34,295 nt of DNA from Bacillus pseudomycoides (GTDB lineage Bacteria > Bacillota > Bacilli > Bacillales > Bacillaceae_G), in contig NZ_NUQE01000019.1 in NCBI RefSeq assembly GCF_002582035.1, positions 1-34,295 of the forward strand, written 5' to 3'. Of the stretch, positions 17,995-32,704 are shown one piece after another (positions within the stretch are counted from its first letter, which is position 1; each line of letters begins with the position of its first letter). The translations under genes were made by a program, and so were the position numbers. The notes below the pieces were generated by a model. That model did not search any database and was not told the DNA's origin. It saw only the letters and a program-made list of their open reading frames with translations.

Positions 17995-18222
17995 ATGAAT
18001 GATGAATACAAACGTTATACAGGGAAAGATATCGATGTCTTTTTCAACGCTGAAATATGTGCACATTCCGCAAAATGCGTAAAAGGATTACCAGAGGTTT
18101 TTGATATAAAGAAGAAGCCATGGATTAACGCTGATGGAGCAGAGGCTGACAAAATTGCAAAAGCTATTGATCAATGTCCAAGCGGTGCATTGAAATATAT
18201 AAGAAAAGATAGTAGTAAATAA
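17995..18222 (+). CDS. YjdI-type divergent [4Fe-4S] mono-cluster protein
   Basis: This 75-residue protein matches the YjdI/Fer4_19 family. It shows EICAHSAKC (Cys22, Cys28) and the hallmark CPSGALKY (Cys61), plus the PWINADGA loop. Only three cysteines are present, so a fourth ligand, possibly His24, would be needed for a 4Fe-4S cluster. In E. coli yjdI is next to the acetyltransferase gene yjdJ; the same pairing occurs here. The ATG follows GGGGAGTGAG. Role unknown. Confidence 0.88.
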   Translation: MNDEYKRYTGKDIDVFFNAEICAHSAKCVKGLPEVFDIKKKPWINADGAEADKIAKAIDQCPSGALKYIRKDSSK

Positions 18223-18364
18223 GAATATGAAAAGACACCTTAATCATTCAAAAAATAAAAGAAATGATTGAATACACGTGCGTTACATAAAACCACTTTT
18301 CCATAATACCGATTTAGTAGATTCATGAAAACAAATGGATGGCATGACTTTATAAGGAGGACAT

Positions 18365-18646
18365 ATGAAAATGCTCGATATTAAAAAAGATACCAATACT
18401 TTTTATGTGGGAGAACAAAATAAAAAAGAGGCAGAAATACATTATGTTCCAACTGGAAAAGAAAAAATTATCGTAGACCATACATTTGTTTCAAATAATC
18501 TTAGAGGTCAAGGAGTCGGAGAAGCGTTAGTAAAAAAAATAGTCGAATTCGCTAGGGAAGAAGGGAAAGTAATTATTCCTCTATGCCCCTTTGCAAAGAG
18601 TCAAATTGAACGTAATGAAGATTATCATGACGTTTTAGCAAAATGA
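18365..18646 (+). CDS. YjdJ-type small GNAT acetyltransferase
   Basis: This 93-residue protein belongs to the short GNAT-like family (YjdJ). The acetyl-CoA loop is RGQGVGEALVKKIVEFA, followed by IIPLCPFAKSQIERN, the conserved end of this subfamily. AAGGAGG lies four bases before the first ATG (18365) and ten before the second (18371), so MLDIKKD could be the true N terminus. It follows the YjdI-like gene by 142 bases with no terminator, so co-transcription is possible. Substrate unknown. Confidence 0.88.
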   Translation: MKMLDIKKDTNTFYVGEQNKKEAEIHYVPTGKEKIIVDHTFVSNNLRGQGVGEALVKKIVEFAREEGKVIIPLCPFAKSQIERNEDYHDVLAK

Positions 18647-18741
18647 TACAATGAAACATCTATCAGTGAGGGATTCATCTCCCGCCTATCTTCCTTACTA
18701 CTCTCTAAATCTTAGGCTGTATTAAAGGTAAATGTTGATAA

Positions 18742-18770
18742 TTGAAACCTCACCGTTTCCCTTATATAAT
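18742..18770 (+). promoter_or_regulatory. Sigma-A promoter of the VOC gene
   Basis: TTGAAA (18742-18747), 17 bases, then a perfect TATAAT (18765-18770), about 36 bases before the start codon. Confidence 0.75.
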
Positions 18771-18806
18771 TAATATAGGAACAAGCATTCGGGGGAGGTT
18801 GTTACG

Positions 18807-19154
18807 ATGATAAAAGGCTTTGGAGGAATATTTTGGAGAACTAAGAATCTTGAAGTTATAAAAAAATGGTACAGTGAAGTGTTGAAGATTGAAATAGAAA
18901 ATTGGAATGGGACTGTGATAAAACCCCAATTAGGAAATGAGACTATCTTTTCTTTCTTTACCGAGAATGACAGTTATTTTCCAACAGAACAACAAGTGAT
19001 GTTAAATTTCCAAGTACATAATCTAAACGAGACTATTAAGCATCTTGAACATATTGGTGTACCTCTTGCAAAGAAAAAAGAGATTAGTGAATTTGGAAAG
19101 TTTATTTGGATTGAAGATCCTGAAGGTCGACTGATCGAGCTTTGGGAGAAATAA
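18807..19154 (+). CDS. VOC (glyoxalase/bleomycin-resistance) family protein
   Basis: This 115-residue protein has one vicinal-oxygen-chelate unit pair. The C-terminal hallmark FIWIEDPEGRLIELWEK is intact, with the Glu that normally binds metal. The first strand, GFGGIFWRTKN, lacks the usual metal-binding His, so it may be metal-free or bind differently. The ATG follows GGGGGAGG. It has its own promoter and ends 107 bases before the convergent atpC, sharing the bidirectional hairpin there. Substrate cannot be predicted. Confidence 0.85.
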   Translation: MIKGFGGIFWRTKNLEVIKKWYSEVLKIEIENWNGTVIKPQLGNETIFSFFTENDSYFPTEQQVMLNFQVHNLNETIKHLEHIGVPLAKKKEISEFGKFIWIEDPEGRLIELWEK

Positions 19155-19226
19155 CGAGTTGTAATTCATTTACTATTGAGCTAACAGGGCCAAATCTTAA
19201 AATGAGGGTTCTGCCTGTGAAATTAT

Positions 19227-19258
19227 AAAAGCCGTAAAGGTTATCCCTTTACGGCTTT
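19227..19258 (-). terminator. atp operon terminator (probably bidirectional)
   Basis: A perfect 13-bp stem AAAGCCGTAAAGG/CCTTTACGGCTTT (19228-19240 with 19246-19258) encloses a 5-base loop. T-rich sequence lies on both sides, so it can end both atpC and the convergent VOC gene. Confidence 0.9.
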
Positions 19259-19261
19259 CTT

Positions 19262-19675
<414 letters not shown>

Positions 19676-19683
19676 CTAAGGCC

Positions 19684-21099
<1,416 letters not shown>

Positions 21100-21170
21100 T
21101 TAAATTAGCCAGCTTTTCTACGAGCAGTCGGCTTTAAATTTTTTTATATTTCATTTCGCTTTGAGATTAT

Positions 21171-21184
21171 CGGCTCCGCTTTTT
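21171..21184 (-). repeat. 14-base element after the atpG stop
   Basis: CGGCTCCGCTTTTT (plus strand) lies four bases past the atpG stop and is identical to 22250-22263, which sits just past the atpA stop. On the mRNA it reads AAAAAGCGGAGCCG. Confidence 0.7.
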
Positions 21185-21188
21185 ATTC

Positions 21189-22052
<864 letters not shown>

Positions 22053-22149
22053 TCACCACCTTTTTTCCGGAAGTTGGCATGATTAGAAAGGCTCTCCGTT
22101 TGTTCATCTTTCTAATCTAATTAACAAGCTATACTTGTTCATGATTGAA

Positions 22150-22179
22150 GGAAAAGAATAGGTGCACCTACTCTTTTCC
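22150..22179 (-). repeat. 30-base near-perfect palindrome between atpA and atpG
   Basis: The two 15-base halves are complementary at all but one position (22158 with 22171). That pair is A-C on the plus strand but G-U in the atp mRNA, so the RNA hairpin is fully paired apart from the turn. The centre is TAGGTGCACCTA. No T run follows it, so it is not a standard terminator. Confidence 0.85.
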
Positions 22180-22249
22180 TCTACATATCCGTTAGCACTC
22201 TATGTAAGAGTTACCTGTTTCTATATTTAAGTAGAGCGGCTACAAGAGC

Positions 22250-22263
22250 CGGCTCCGCTTTTT
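22250..22263 (-). repeat. 14-base element after the atpA stop
   Basis: This is identical to 21171-21184. Here it overlaps the perfect palindrome GAGCCGGCTC and a longer AGCGG/CCGCT stem (22234-22259). Confidence 0.7.
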
Positions 22264-22267
22264 GTTA

Positions 22268-24326
<2,059 letters not shown>

Positions 24327-24330
<4 letters not shown>

Positions 24331-24836
24331 CGCGCTTCTCCTACCTCTTTAATATAATCGCGAATTAATTGAACTTGGTCTTCTTCTTTCAATTCTTTTT
24401 GCATTACTTTAGAAGCAATTTGTACAGATAAAGAAGCAACCTGTTCTTGCAGAGCAGCAATCGCATGCTCTTTTTCGCGTTGAATTTCTTGTACAGCAGA
24501 TTCTTTAATAGATACTGCTTCTTCTTTTGCAGCAGCAATGATACTTTCTTTTTGATCCTCTGCTTGCTTTTTCGCTCTCTCAATCAATTCTTTCGCTTCA
24601 GTACGTGATTGTTTTAACTCTTCACGTTGTTCTTCTACTAACTTTTTCGCCTCTGCATGGTTCTTTTCCGCAGCGTCGATTTCACTAGAAATATGATTTT
24701 CACGTTCCTTCATAATTCCCATTAAAGGTCCAAATGCATATTTACGAAGTAATGCTAATAGAATTAGGAAAACAACTAACGTATAAAGTACCGTTCCGTA
24801 TGGAACAGCAGCAGCTCCTAATAATAGAGTTGGCAC
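24327..24836 (-). CDS. atpF: ATP synthase Fo subunit b
   Basis: This is the peripheral stalk subunit. One membrane helix (about residues 13-31) is followed by RKYAFGPLM and a long charged coiled coil to the end (169 residues). The start is GTG, with GGGAGTG upstream; no ATG is better placed. The 127-base gap to atpE holds a stable hairpin. Confidence 0.96.
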
Positions 24837-24908
24837 AAGGATTCACTCCCTTCAAAAATCTAAATTAAATAAATGAAAAGACAAATAATGTTTCATTCAT
24901 ACAGCAAT

Positions 24909-24938
24909 GGCGAAGAAGGTCCCAAAACGATCTTCGCC
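24909..24938 (-). repeat. Hairpin between atpE and atpF
   Basis: GGCGAAGA (24909-24916) pairs perfectly with TCTTCGCC (24931-24938). It lies shortly after the atpE stop with no T run. It could slow 3-prime decay and keep atpE mRNA abundant, in line with the high number of c subunits; that is inference. Confidence 0.6.
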
Positions 24939-24962
24939 ACTTATTGTAAGGGGAGCTATCCC

Positions 24963-25229
<267 letters not shown>

Positions 25230-25238
25230 TTAAATATA

Positions 25239-26357
<1,119 letters not shown>

Positions 26358-26361
<4 letters not shown>

Positions 26362-26582
26362 TGCTCTCCTGAATAAAAGTGTCGAATGAGTCGAATCATA
26401 GCGTAAACCCCAGTTCCAAGGCCTAGTAATAAACCGATTACTAGGAATAAAGGGAATGTTCCAAGCTTACTATCAATCCACTGCCCGCCAAAAATTCCAA
26501 CTAAAATAGCACCAACGAGCTGAGAAAGAATTCCAGTCATTAAAGCATATGCCTTAAATGGACTACGCTTGTTTTCATCCAA
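26358..26582 (-). CDS. atpZ: AtpZ/AtpI family protein
   Basis: This is a two-helix protein at the head of the atp operon, family AtpZ, linked in Bacilli to Fo assembly or divalent-cation supply. The longest frame starts at a GTG (26615) that has no ribosome site. A TTG at 26582 lies nine bases after GGAGG and yields a 74-residue protein beginning (M)DENKRSPFKAY, which I prefer. The helices span about LSQLVGAILVGIFGGQWID and FPLFLVIGLLLGLGTGVYAMI. Confidence 0.82.
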
Positions 26583-27013
26583 GGATTCATCCCTCCATAT
26601 GTAAGCCTCATTCACTATGCGTTAATAATAACTCATTTTTCTGTATAAATTCTATGCAAATAAAAAAGTTTACTTTTTTGTCACTGAATAGATGAAAAAT
26701 TGTCAATGAAAACCCTACCATCTATCCCCGTTGTTAGCATACAATAGGGTATTAAACAGTGTCAACGTCAAATCGAAAAAAATCAAAAAATTTGAGTATT
26801 AGTCATTTATTGACAGAAATGAAAACGTTCCCCTTCAAAATACTGTTAATAAACGTCTAATTTCTAGGCCTTTTCTCTTTATAATGGAAGAAAAAAGTTC
26901 ACATTTTTGTCAATATTACTTTTTCCTAATATAACATTTCCTTTCTGTAGTATAGCTTTTTCAGGTAAAAAGTTTCTATATTATATGCAATTTGACTGTA
27001 TATTATGTTGTAT
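26583..27013 (-). promoter_or_regulatory. atp operon upstream region with candidate promoter and cre-like site
   Basis: No credible gene lies here. On the minus strand TTGACA (26760-26765), 18 bases, then TATGCT (26736-26741) could be a sigma-A promoter, giving a leader of about 145 bases. The plus-strand sequence ATGAAAACGTTCCCC (26819-26833) fits the CcpA cre consensus WTGNAANCGNWNNCW at all positions but the last. The region is very AT-rich. Confidence 0.4.
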
Positions 27014-27048
27014 AAAAAAACAGACGAGAAGGCATCCTTCTCGTCTGT
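27014..27048 (-). terminator. upp terminator
   Basis: A perfect 13-bp stem ACAGACGAGAAGG/CCTTCTCGTCTGT (27020-27032 with 27036-27048) with a 3-base turn is followed on the minus strand by seven T. Confidence 0.93.
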
Positions 27049-27052
27049 TGTC

Positions 27053-27730
<678 letters not shown>

Positions 27731-27744
27731 TTACACTATGTACG

Positions 27745-27773
27745 ATTTTAAAGAAAACGCTACTAATATTCAA
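27745..27773 (-). promoter_or_regulatory. Sigma-A promoter of upp
   Basis: On the minus strand TTGAAT (27768-27773), 17 bases, then TAAAAT (27745-27750), about 62 bases upstream of the ATG. The leader contains a small GCGTG/CACGC hairpin. Confidence 0.7.
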
Positions 27774-27775
27774 GG

Positions 27776-28030
27776 GTGAATTTGGTGAAATTTTAAACGG
27801 TTCTTTCTTTTACAAGAATACCTTTACCAATTATGGGAACAACATCCTTCATTATATTTTTAAAATGTATTCATGATTTGTATACATACATAGAACGATT
27901 TTTATGTTCTTTTTTCTCATATGGAAGACGTTTTAAATTCTTATTCCACTAAAGTATTAGTTAGTTCAATAAAAACATGATACATGTAAGAAATAAACGA
28001 GTCGTTAATTAATCACACATGAAAAGTTTA
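27776..28030. other. AT-rich gap between upp promoter and the inserted gene
   Basis: Only short, unconvincing open frames are present and no clear terminator follows the 28031-29107 gene. I see nothing else assignable. Confidence 0.5.
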
Positions 28031-29107
28031 TCATTTAATAAACTCCTTCAAAATTATGTCTTTGCAATTTATTTCAGAAAGTACTTCATCTATATTCGTT
28101 ATTTCAAAAGGAAAAACTACGCCCTTAATCTTGCTATGTAATGTAACTTTGGCTAAAGCGGCTGTAACCATTGCCGTAGTATGATAATCTGAAAAGGTCG
28201 ATAAGGATAAAGTTTTGATGCATTCTTTATTATCGATTATTCCTTTTACTTCAACAGTAAGAAAAGCCTGTTCATCTTTATTGGGATTATGTTTCACAAC
28301 TTTTGAGAGAAACTTACTGTTATTGAGCTTAAGGATTACATCAATTACCCCAAGTTTTTTAAGAAAAGAGATTTGTTTATTAAAGAATTGATTATTCCAA
28401 GCGGTCCAATAGTTCATTTGTTCAATTTTTAATTTTTGATTTAGGAAATCTTTTTCTGCGTGGTCAATTAGTCTTACTTCACTTTCATTGTATGGTTCAT
28501 TAAAATACATTTTTCTTTTTTTTGTAAAGCCTGATACATTCTTTGTATCGTTGTCTGTATAATAATTAACACGTTGAGAAATGATTTTTAACATATCTAA
28601 TATACCTGAAACTCCAGCCTTTGCATTTGTATTTTGTAGTAATCCAATATTCACATCAGTTACTTCTTGAAAATTTGAAACTGCTTTATTAACCATCAAT
28701 CCAGATAATCCAGGAAAAAATCCAGACATTACGATAGAACCAACACCATTTTTTTCAGCATCCTGATGTAACAACTTTATCTTTTCTACAAAGTTAGAAA
28801 AGGGAGTTACATCAATACATATAATATGATTATCTATACAAGCTCTTTGAATGTATGGATGTTGTTGTTTTACAACAACAACTACAAGATCAACATCCTT
28901 AATCGCCTTCGTTACACTTTCCTCACTCGTAATATCTAGATATTTAAATATAACTTCCTCATTAATTGACTCTGCTAATTTCTTTCCTCTTTCTTCTTTA
29001 TAATCAGTTACTACCATGGTAACTTGATTATTAAATATGCGAAGTAACTCTATACAAACTAATCTACCCAGAACTCCTGAAGCCCCAACGACCATTACTT
29101 TTTGCAT
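28031..29107 (-). CDS. Saccharopine dehydrogenase-like NAD(P)-binding protein
   Basis: The N terminus KVMVVGASGVLGRLVCIEL is a Rossmann fold with GASGVLG, and the layout over about 200 residues resembles the saccharopine dehydrogenase NADP-binding family. The C-terminal half is poorly conserved and rich in Lys, Asn and Ile. ATG 29107 (358 residues), with GGGAG upstream, starts right before the Rossmann strand; the frame runs 11 codons further. The gene is clearly more AT-rich than its neighbours and sits between upp and glyA, which are adjacent in B. subtilis. Acquisition by transfer is likely. Substrate unknown. Confidence 0.8.
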   Translation of the reverse strand: MQKVMVVGASGVLGRLVCIELLRIFNNQVTMVVTDYKEERGKKLAESINEEVIFKYLDITSEESVTKAIKDVDLVVVVVKQQHPYIQRACIDNHIICIDVTPFSNFVEKIKLLHQDAEKNGVGSIVMSGFFPGLSGLMVNKAVSNFQEVTDVNIGLLQNTNAKAGVSGILDMLKIISQRVNYYTDNDTKNVSGFTKKRKMYFNEPYNESEVRLIDHAEKDFLNQKLKIEQMNYWTAWNNQFFNKQISFLKKLGVIDVILKLNNSKFLSKVVKHNPNKDEQAFLTVEVKGIIDNKECIKTLSLSTFSDYHTTAMVTAALAKVTLHSKIKGVVFPFEITNIDEVLSEINCKDIILKEFIK

Positions 29108-29178
29108 ACTATAATGTCTCCCTTCCAACATACATTTCATGAACTCTAACCATTTACAAGGCCTAGGGGTGTGATAAA

Positions 29179-29304
29179 GTGAAACTTATATTATTAATTA
29201 TTTCAATTCTTCTAAGCAATTATATTCTCTCATTAATATTACATTTGTTTCCATTTAATATCAACAGAGCGATTTCACATAACCTTATGAAAAAAAGCTG
29301 CTGA
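29179..29304 (+). CDS. Possible 41-residue small membrane protein
   Basis: A GTG start lies seven bases after AGGGGTG. The frame begins MKLILLIISILLSNYILSL, a strongly hydrophobic segment of about 24 residues, and ends in NLMKKSC. It is divergent from the saccharopine dehydrogenase-like gene and its last codons lie in the glyA terminator. AT-rich DNA gives such hydrophobic frames by chance, so this is tentative. Confidence 0.3.
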   Translation: MKLILLIISILLSNYILSLILHLFPFNINRAISHNLMKKSC

Positions 29305-29328
29305 AACAATACGTTTCAACAGCTTTTT
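29291..29328 (-). terminator. glyA terminator
   Basis: A 16-bp stem (29292-29307 with 29313-29328) has one A-C pair that becomes G-U in the minus-strand RNA. It closes a 5-base loop and is followed by a T run. Confidence 0.9.
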
Positions 29329-29331
29329 CTA

Positions 29332-30573
29332 TTATAGCTCTTTATACATTGGGAATTTATCTGTTAAAGCATTTACACGCACGCGTGCTTCTTCTAGTGC
29401 TGCTTCATTGTCATGATTTTTTAATGTGTAAGCGATAATGGATGCAATTTCATCCATTTCAGCAAGTCCAAAACCTCTTGATGTTACAGCTGCAGTTCCA
29501 ATGCGAACTCCGCTTGTTACAAATGGGCTAGCTGGGTCAAATGGAATTGTATTTTTGTTTGCTGTAATACCAACTTCATCTAATACATGCTCTGCAACTT
29601 TTCCAGTAATGTTTAAATTGCGAACATCAATTAAGATTAAGTGGTTGTCCGTTCCACCTGAAACAAGTGTAATACCTTCTTTTTTCAGACCTTCTGCTAA
29701 GCGACTTGCATTGTTGATAATGTTTTGTGCATATGTTTTGAAGTCATCCTGTAATGCTTCTCCAAATGCAACTGCCTTTGCAGCGATTACGTGCATAAGC
29801 GGTCCGCCTTGAATACCAGGGAAGATGGATTTATCAATTTGTTTTGCAAATTGTTCTTTACATAAAATCATACCACCGCGTGGTCCGCGTAGTGTTTTAT
29901 GAGTTGTTGTTGTTACAAAATCAGCGTATGGTACTGGATTTGGGTGTAAGCCAGCTGCTACAAGCCCCGCGATATGTGCCATATCTACCATTAAATATGC
30001 GCCAACTTCATCAGCGATTTCACGGAACTTCTTGAAATCAATTACACGAGGATACGCACTAGCACCCGCAACGATTAATTTCGGCTTATGCTCTTTCGCT
30101 TTTTCTAATACATCTTCATAATTAATGCGATGTGTATCAGGATCTACACCGTATTCGATGAAGTTGTATTGTACACCACTAAAGTTAACAGGGCTTCCGT
30201 GTGTTAAGTGACCGCCGTGAGATAAGTTCATACCAAGCACTGTGTCACCTTGCTCTAGAATTGTGAAGTATACAGCCATATTTGCTTGTGCACCAGAATG
30301 CGGTTGAACGTTTACGTGCTCTGCGCCAAAAATTTCTTTTGCGCGGTCACGTGCGATATCTTCTACGATATCTACATGCTCACAGCCACCGTAATAACGT
30401 TTCCCTGGATAGCCTTCTGCATACTTGTTCGTTAATACAGAACCTTGAGCTTCCATTACGGCTTGGCTTACGAAGTTTTCAGATGCAATAAGTTCGATTT
30501 TTGAACGCTGTCTTCCTAATTCTAATTCGATTGCAGCAAACACCTTTTCATCTTGACGTTTTAAATGCTCCAT
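29332..30573 (-). CDS. glyA: Serine hydroxymethyltransferase
   Basis: This PLP enzyme interconverts serine and glycine and loads one-carbon units onto tetrahydrofolate. The 413-residue protein has [13 protein letters not shown] and the PLP lysine Lys226 in [18 protein letters not shown] codon precedes the ATG, but ATG 30573 follows GGGGGA and gives the family N terminus. The leader is unusually structured. Confidence 0.98.
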   Translation of the reverse strand: MEHLKRQDEKVFAAIELELGRQRSKIELIASENFVSQAVMEAQGSVLTNKYAEGYPGKRYYGGCEHVDIVEDIARDRAKEIFGAEHVNVQPHSGAQANMAVYFTILEQGDTVLGMNLSHGGHLTHGSPVNFSGVQYNFIEYGVDPDTHRINYEDVLEKAKEHKPKLIVAGASAYPRVIDFKKFREIADEVGAYLMVDMAHIAGLVAAGLHPNPVPYADFVTTTTHKTLRGPRGGMILCKEQFAKQIDKSIFPGIQGGPLMHVIAAKAVAFGEALQDDFKTYAQNIINNASRLAEGLKKEGITLVSGGTDNHLILIDVRNLNITGKVAEHVLDEVGITANKNTIPFDPASPFVTSGVRIGTAAVTSRGFGLAEMDEIASIIAYTLKNHDNEAALEEARVRVNALTDKFPMYKEL

Positions 30574-30594
30574 CAAAATCCCCCTTTTCTGAAC

Positions 30595-30661
30595 GAATTA
30601 CATCTATTCTCGATGTTTTCTCTTCATTTTCTAAGAAAAAACGAAAATTCCAGTTGTAATT
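30595..30661 (-). ncRNA. Structured glyA leader (candidate regulatory element)
   Basis: GAATTACA (30595-30602) and TGTAATTC (about 30654-30661) form an 8-bp closing stem. Within it, CATC/GATG and TTTTC/GAAAA make two smaller hairpins, giving a three-way-junction-like fold just upstream of the ribosome site. It does not match a riboswitch class I can recognise by eye. Confidence 0.35.
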
Positions 30662-30688
30662 CTTCTTAACCTTCATGTTTTCAACTAC

Positions 30689-30697
30689 ATTCTAACA
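30689..30697 (-). promoter_or_regulatory. Extended -10 promoter of glyA
   Basis: On the minus strand TGTTAGAAT combines the TGn extension with a TAGAAT box. The -35 region is poor (TTTATC, 16 bases upstream). It would give a leader of about 110 bases. Confidence 0.5.
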
Positions 30698-30718
30698 CGA
30701 CTCTACACATGATAAAAG

Positions 30719-30748
30719 AAAAAAAAGACCGAATCTGGCCTTTTTTTT
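30719..30748 (-). terminator. ywlG terminator
   Basis: AAAAAAGACC and GGCCTTTTTT (30721-30730 with 30737-30746) pair with one wobble in the minus-strand RNA, followed by a T run. Confidence 0.75.
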
Positions 30749-30764
30749 ATTGTAAATTTATGAC

Positions 30765-31337
30765 TTAACTACAAGTAAACGTTTCCTCTTTTACTGCATA
30801 TACTGCACGCGCCCCTCCAATTAATTTTGGACGCGTCTTTGCCATCGTTACATGCGCATGCCCAATTTCTTTTACACGTGTACGTATAGGAACAGCTACA
30901 TGTTTTAAATGCATACCAATGAACGTATCTCCAATATCAATACCTGCATCTGCTTTTATGAACTCTACGATAACAGGATCTTTCATATTGTGATATGCAT
31001 ATGTTCCAAGAGCCCCACCTGCTGATCTGACAGGCGTAACATTTACAATTTCGAACTGGTGCTTCTCTGCGATTTCTCTTTCTATGACTAAAGCACGGTT
31101 TAAATGTTCACAGCATTGAAACGCTAACGCAATACCACACTGTTCTTGAAACTGTTTTAACGCAGAAAAAATCGCTTCAGCCACTTCCATCGTTCCCGAT
31201 GTTCCAATTCTTTCACCTAGCACTTCACTCGTACTGCAGCCTACAACAAAAATGTTCCCATCTCGCAGCGAAGCTTGCTCTTGAAACTCAGAAAGCGCTG
31301 TTTGCAGCTGCTCTTTCAATTGTAATATTTCATTCAT
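30765..31337 (-). CDS. ywlG: UPF0340 (TIGR01440) family protein YwlG
   Basis: This 190-residue protein belongs to the UPF0340/DUF436 family, conserved between rpiB and glyA in Bacilli and of unknown function. Conserved-looking segments are [27 protein letters not shown] and [19 protein letters not shown]. No signal or membrane segment is seen. The ATG follows GGAAGAG. It is 66 bases after rpiB and probably co-transcribed with it. Confidence 0.92.
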   Translation of the reverse strand: MNEILQLKEQLQTALSEFQEQASLRDGNIFVVGCSTSEVLGERIGTSGTMEVAEAIFSALKQFQEQCGIALAFQCCEHLNRALVIEREIAEKHQFEIVNVTPVRSAGGALGTYAYHNMKDPVIVEFIKADAGIDIGDTFIGMHLKHVAVPIRTRVKEIGHAHVTMAKTRPKLIGGARAVYAVKEETFTCS

Positions 31338-31403
31338 TACGCTCTTCCTTTCGCAGGTAGGTTCAACAAATTATATTAACTCTTACTAGAAGTTAGACTA
31401 TGA

Positions 31404-31847
31404 TTACTTCGCTTCGTATGCTTTAATTTTCCCTACACGATTCTCGTGACGGCCGCCTTCATACTCCGTTGTTAACCAAATTTTCGCGATATCACGTGCT
31501 AATCCAGCTCCGATTACACGCTCACCCATTGCTAACATATTCGTATCGTTATGTTCTCTCGTTGCTTTTGCACTAAATGTATCATGTACTAATGCGCAGC
31601 GAATGCCATGTACTTTGTTTGCTGCAATTGACATACCAATACCTGTTCCGCAAATTAAAATACCGCGGTCTACCTTACCACTTGCAACCATTTCTGCCGC
31701 TGGGAATGCAAAATCAGGGTAATCTACAGAACCCGCGTCGCACTCACAACCTAAATCAATATATTCAATATTTAACTCTTCTAATAGACTTACGATTTCT
31801 TTACGAATATTCATTCCGCCATGATCAGATGCTACTACTACTTTCAT
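31404..31847 (-). CDS. rpiB: Ribose-5-phosphate isomerase B
   Basis: This enzyme of the pentose phosphate pathway interconverts ribose-5-P and ribulose-5-P. The 147-residue protein has SDHGG at 7-11, the catalytic Cys66 in ILICGTGIGMSIAANK, and EHNDTNML. The frame is open 47 codons further upstream, but that stretch lies in a dispersed repeat; ATG 31847, after GGAGGGG, is the start. RpiB and its paralogue LacAB are close, but the neighbours fit rpiB. Confidence 0.95.
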   Translation of the reverse strand: MKVVVASDHGGMNIRKEIVSLLEELNIEYIDLGCECDAGSVDYPDFAFPAAEMVASGKVDRGILICGTGIGMSIAANKVHGIRCALVHDTFSAKATREHNDTNMLAMGERVIGAGLARDIAKIWLTTEYEGGRHENRVGKIKAYEAK

Positions 31848-31866
31848 TCTAAACCCCTCCAAATAT

Positions 31867-31958
31867 AAAGTGAAACTTCCATCAGTGGGAGTATTACTGC
31901 CCGTTAGTGCGGGATAAAATGAAACCTCCATCAGTGAGTTTTTTTCATCCCCCACTGA
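31867..31958. repeat. Dispersed palindromic repeat, copy R2 (longest)
   Basis: It contains the unit AAAGTGAAACTTCCATCAG (31867-31885), a CCCG/CGGG hairpin (31900-31903 with 31910-31913), a second near-copy ATGAAACCTCCATCAGTG, and a closing dyad TCAGTG (31931-31936) with CACTGA (31953-31958) around a T run. It sits directly upstream of the rpiB ribosome site, so it would be in the rpiB leader if transcribed. Confidence 0.75.
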
Positions 31959-32058
31959 CAATGAACCGAACAGTTGACCCCATCTCAAACCTTTGAGATA
32001 TAAGATATATTACCCGTTAAATTGAGATAATCTCCAATATCGTATTATACACGAAACA

Positions 32059-32502
32059 TTAACTTTCTGAATGGTTTTTCAGCAAAGTTTGGACAAGTTG
32101 TTCCATTTCTTCCAACGTTGCTTTATAAACAGCAAGCGAACCGCCAAAAGGATCAGAAATGTCCTTATTTGTACCTTCTACAAATTCATATAATGTATAC
32201 ACTTTTCCGTTTACTTCTGGATGATGTGCCAGTAAAAGCTGCTTATGTCCCGTTGTCATTGTTAATACAACATCGGACCACTCTAGCAACTCTTCCGTTA
32301 CTTGCTGAGAGGCATGTGCAATTGAAATCCCTTTTTCTCCCAACGCACTTTTAGCATGCACAGATGCATCGCTGCCTACTGCGGCAAATACACCCGCAGA
32401 TTGTACTTCAAAATGCCCTTCCCCGTAATGTCGTAATAGAGCCTCTGCCATTGGACTACGGCATGTATTACCTGTACAAACGAATAATACTTGCTTCACC
32501 AA
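32059..32502 (-). CDS. ywlE: Protein arginine phosphatase (low-molecular-weight PTP fold)
   Basis: YwlE removes phosphate from arginine residues marked by McsB for ClpCP degradation. The 147-residue protein has the P-loop [12 protein letters not shown] with catalytic Cys9. Thr13 in that loop matches the Thr11 that gives B. subtilis YwlE its arginine specificity, and the acid is Asp117 in SDPFGG. AAGGAG lies seven bases before a TTG (32502) and ten before a GTG (32499); either may be the start, no ATG fits. Confidence 0.93.
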   Translation of the reverse strand: MVKQVLFVCTGNTCRSPMAEALLRHYGEGHFEVQSAGVFAAVGSDASVHAKSALGEKGISIAHASQQVTEELLEWSDVVLTMTTGHKQLLLAHHPEVNGKVYTLYEFVEGTNKDISDPFGGSLAVYKATLEEMEQLVQTLLKNHSES

Positions 32503-32570
32503 ACACCAACTCCTTATGATGAATATCTATTTTCATCATAACGCACAATGATGATGAAAAAAAGAAATGT

Positions 32571-32620
32571 ATATATAGAAAAGCGCATTTCCTCTAGAAG
32601 AAATGCGCTTTTCTATATAT
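32571..32620. repeat. 21-bp perfect inverted repeat between crr and ywlE
   Basis: Two 21-base arms (32571-32591 and 32600-32620) are exact complements around an 8-base loop. The core AAAAGCGCATTTC/GAAATGCGCTTTT has an A run and a T run and could end transcription in either direction, but the stem continues past them in an AT tract. Confidence 0.85.
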
Positions 32621-32704
32621 GTGAAACTCTAGTTCCAAGTGACTACAATATAGTAACACAGGACAAGAAAAAATCTACTGTTATTCTTTCATTTTAATAC
32701 CAGC

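Noticed and set aside
18660-18695. A fifth copy of the dispersed repeat (ATCAGTGAGGG..TCTCCCGC)
   Set aside because: The shared words are too short and the rest does not align; I cannot tell it from chance.
26611-26615. GTG or out-of-frame ATG start for atpZ
   Set aside because: No ribosome site precedes the GTG and the ATG is out of frame; the TTG at 26582 has GGAGG at the right distance.
31848-31988. 47-codon upstream extension of rpiB
   Set aside because: It lies in repeat R2 and lacks a ribosome site; the family start with GGAGGGG is at 31847.
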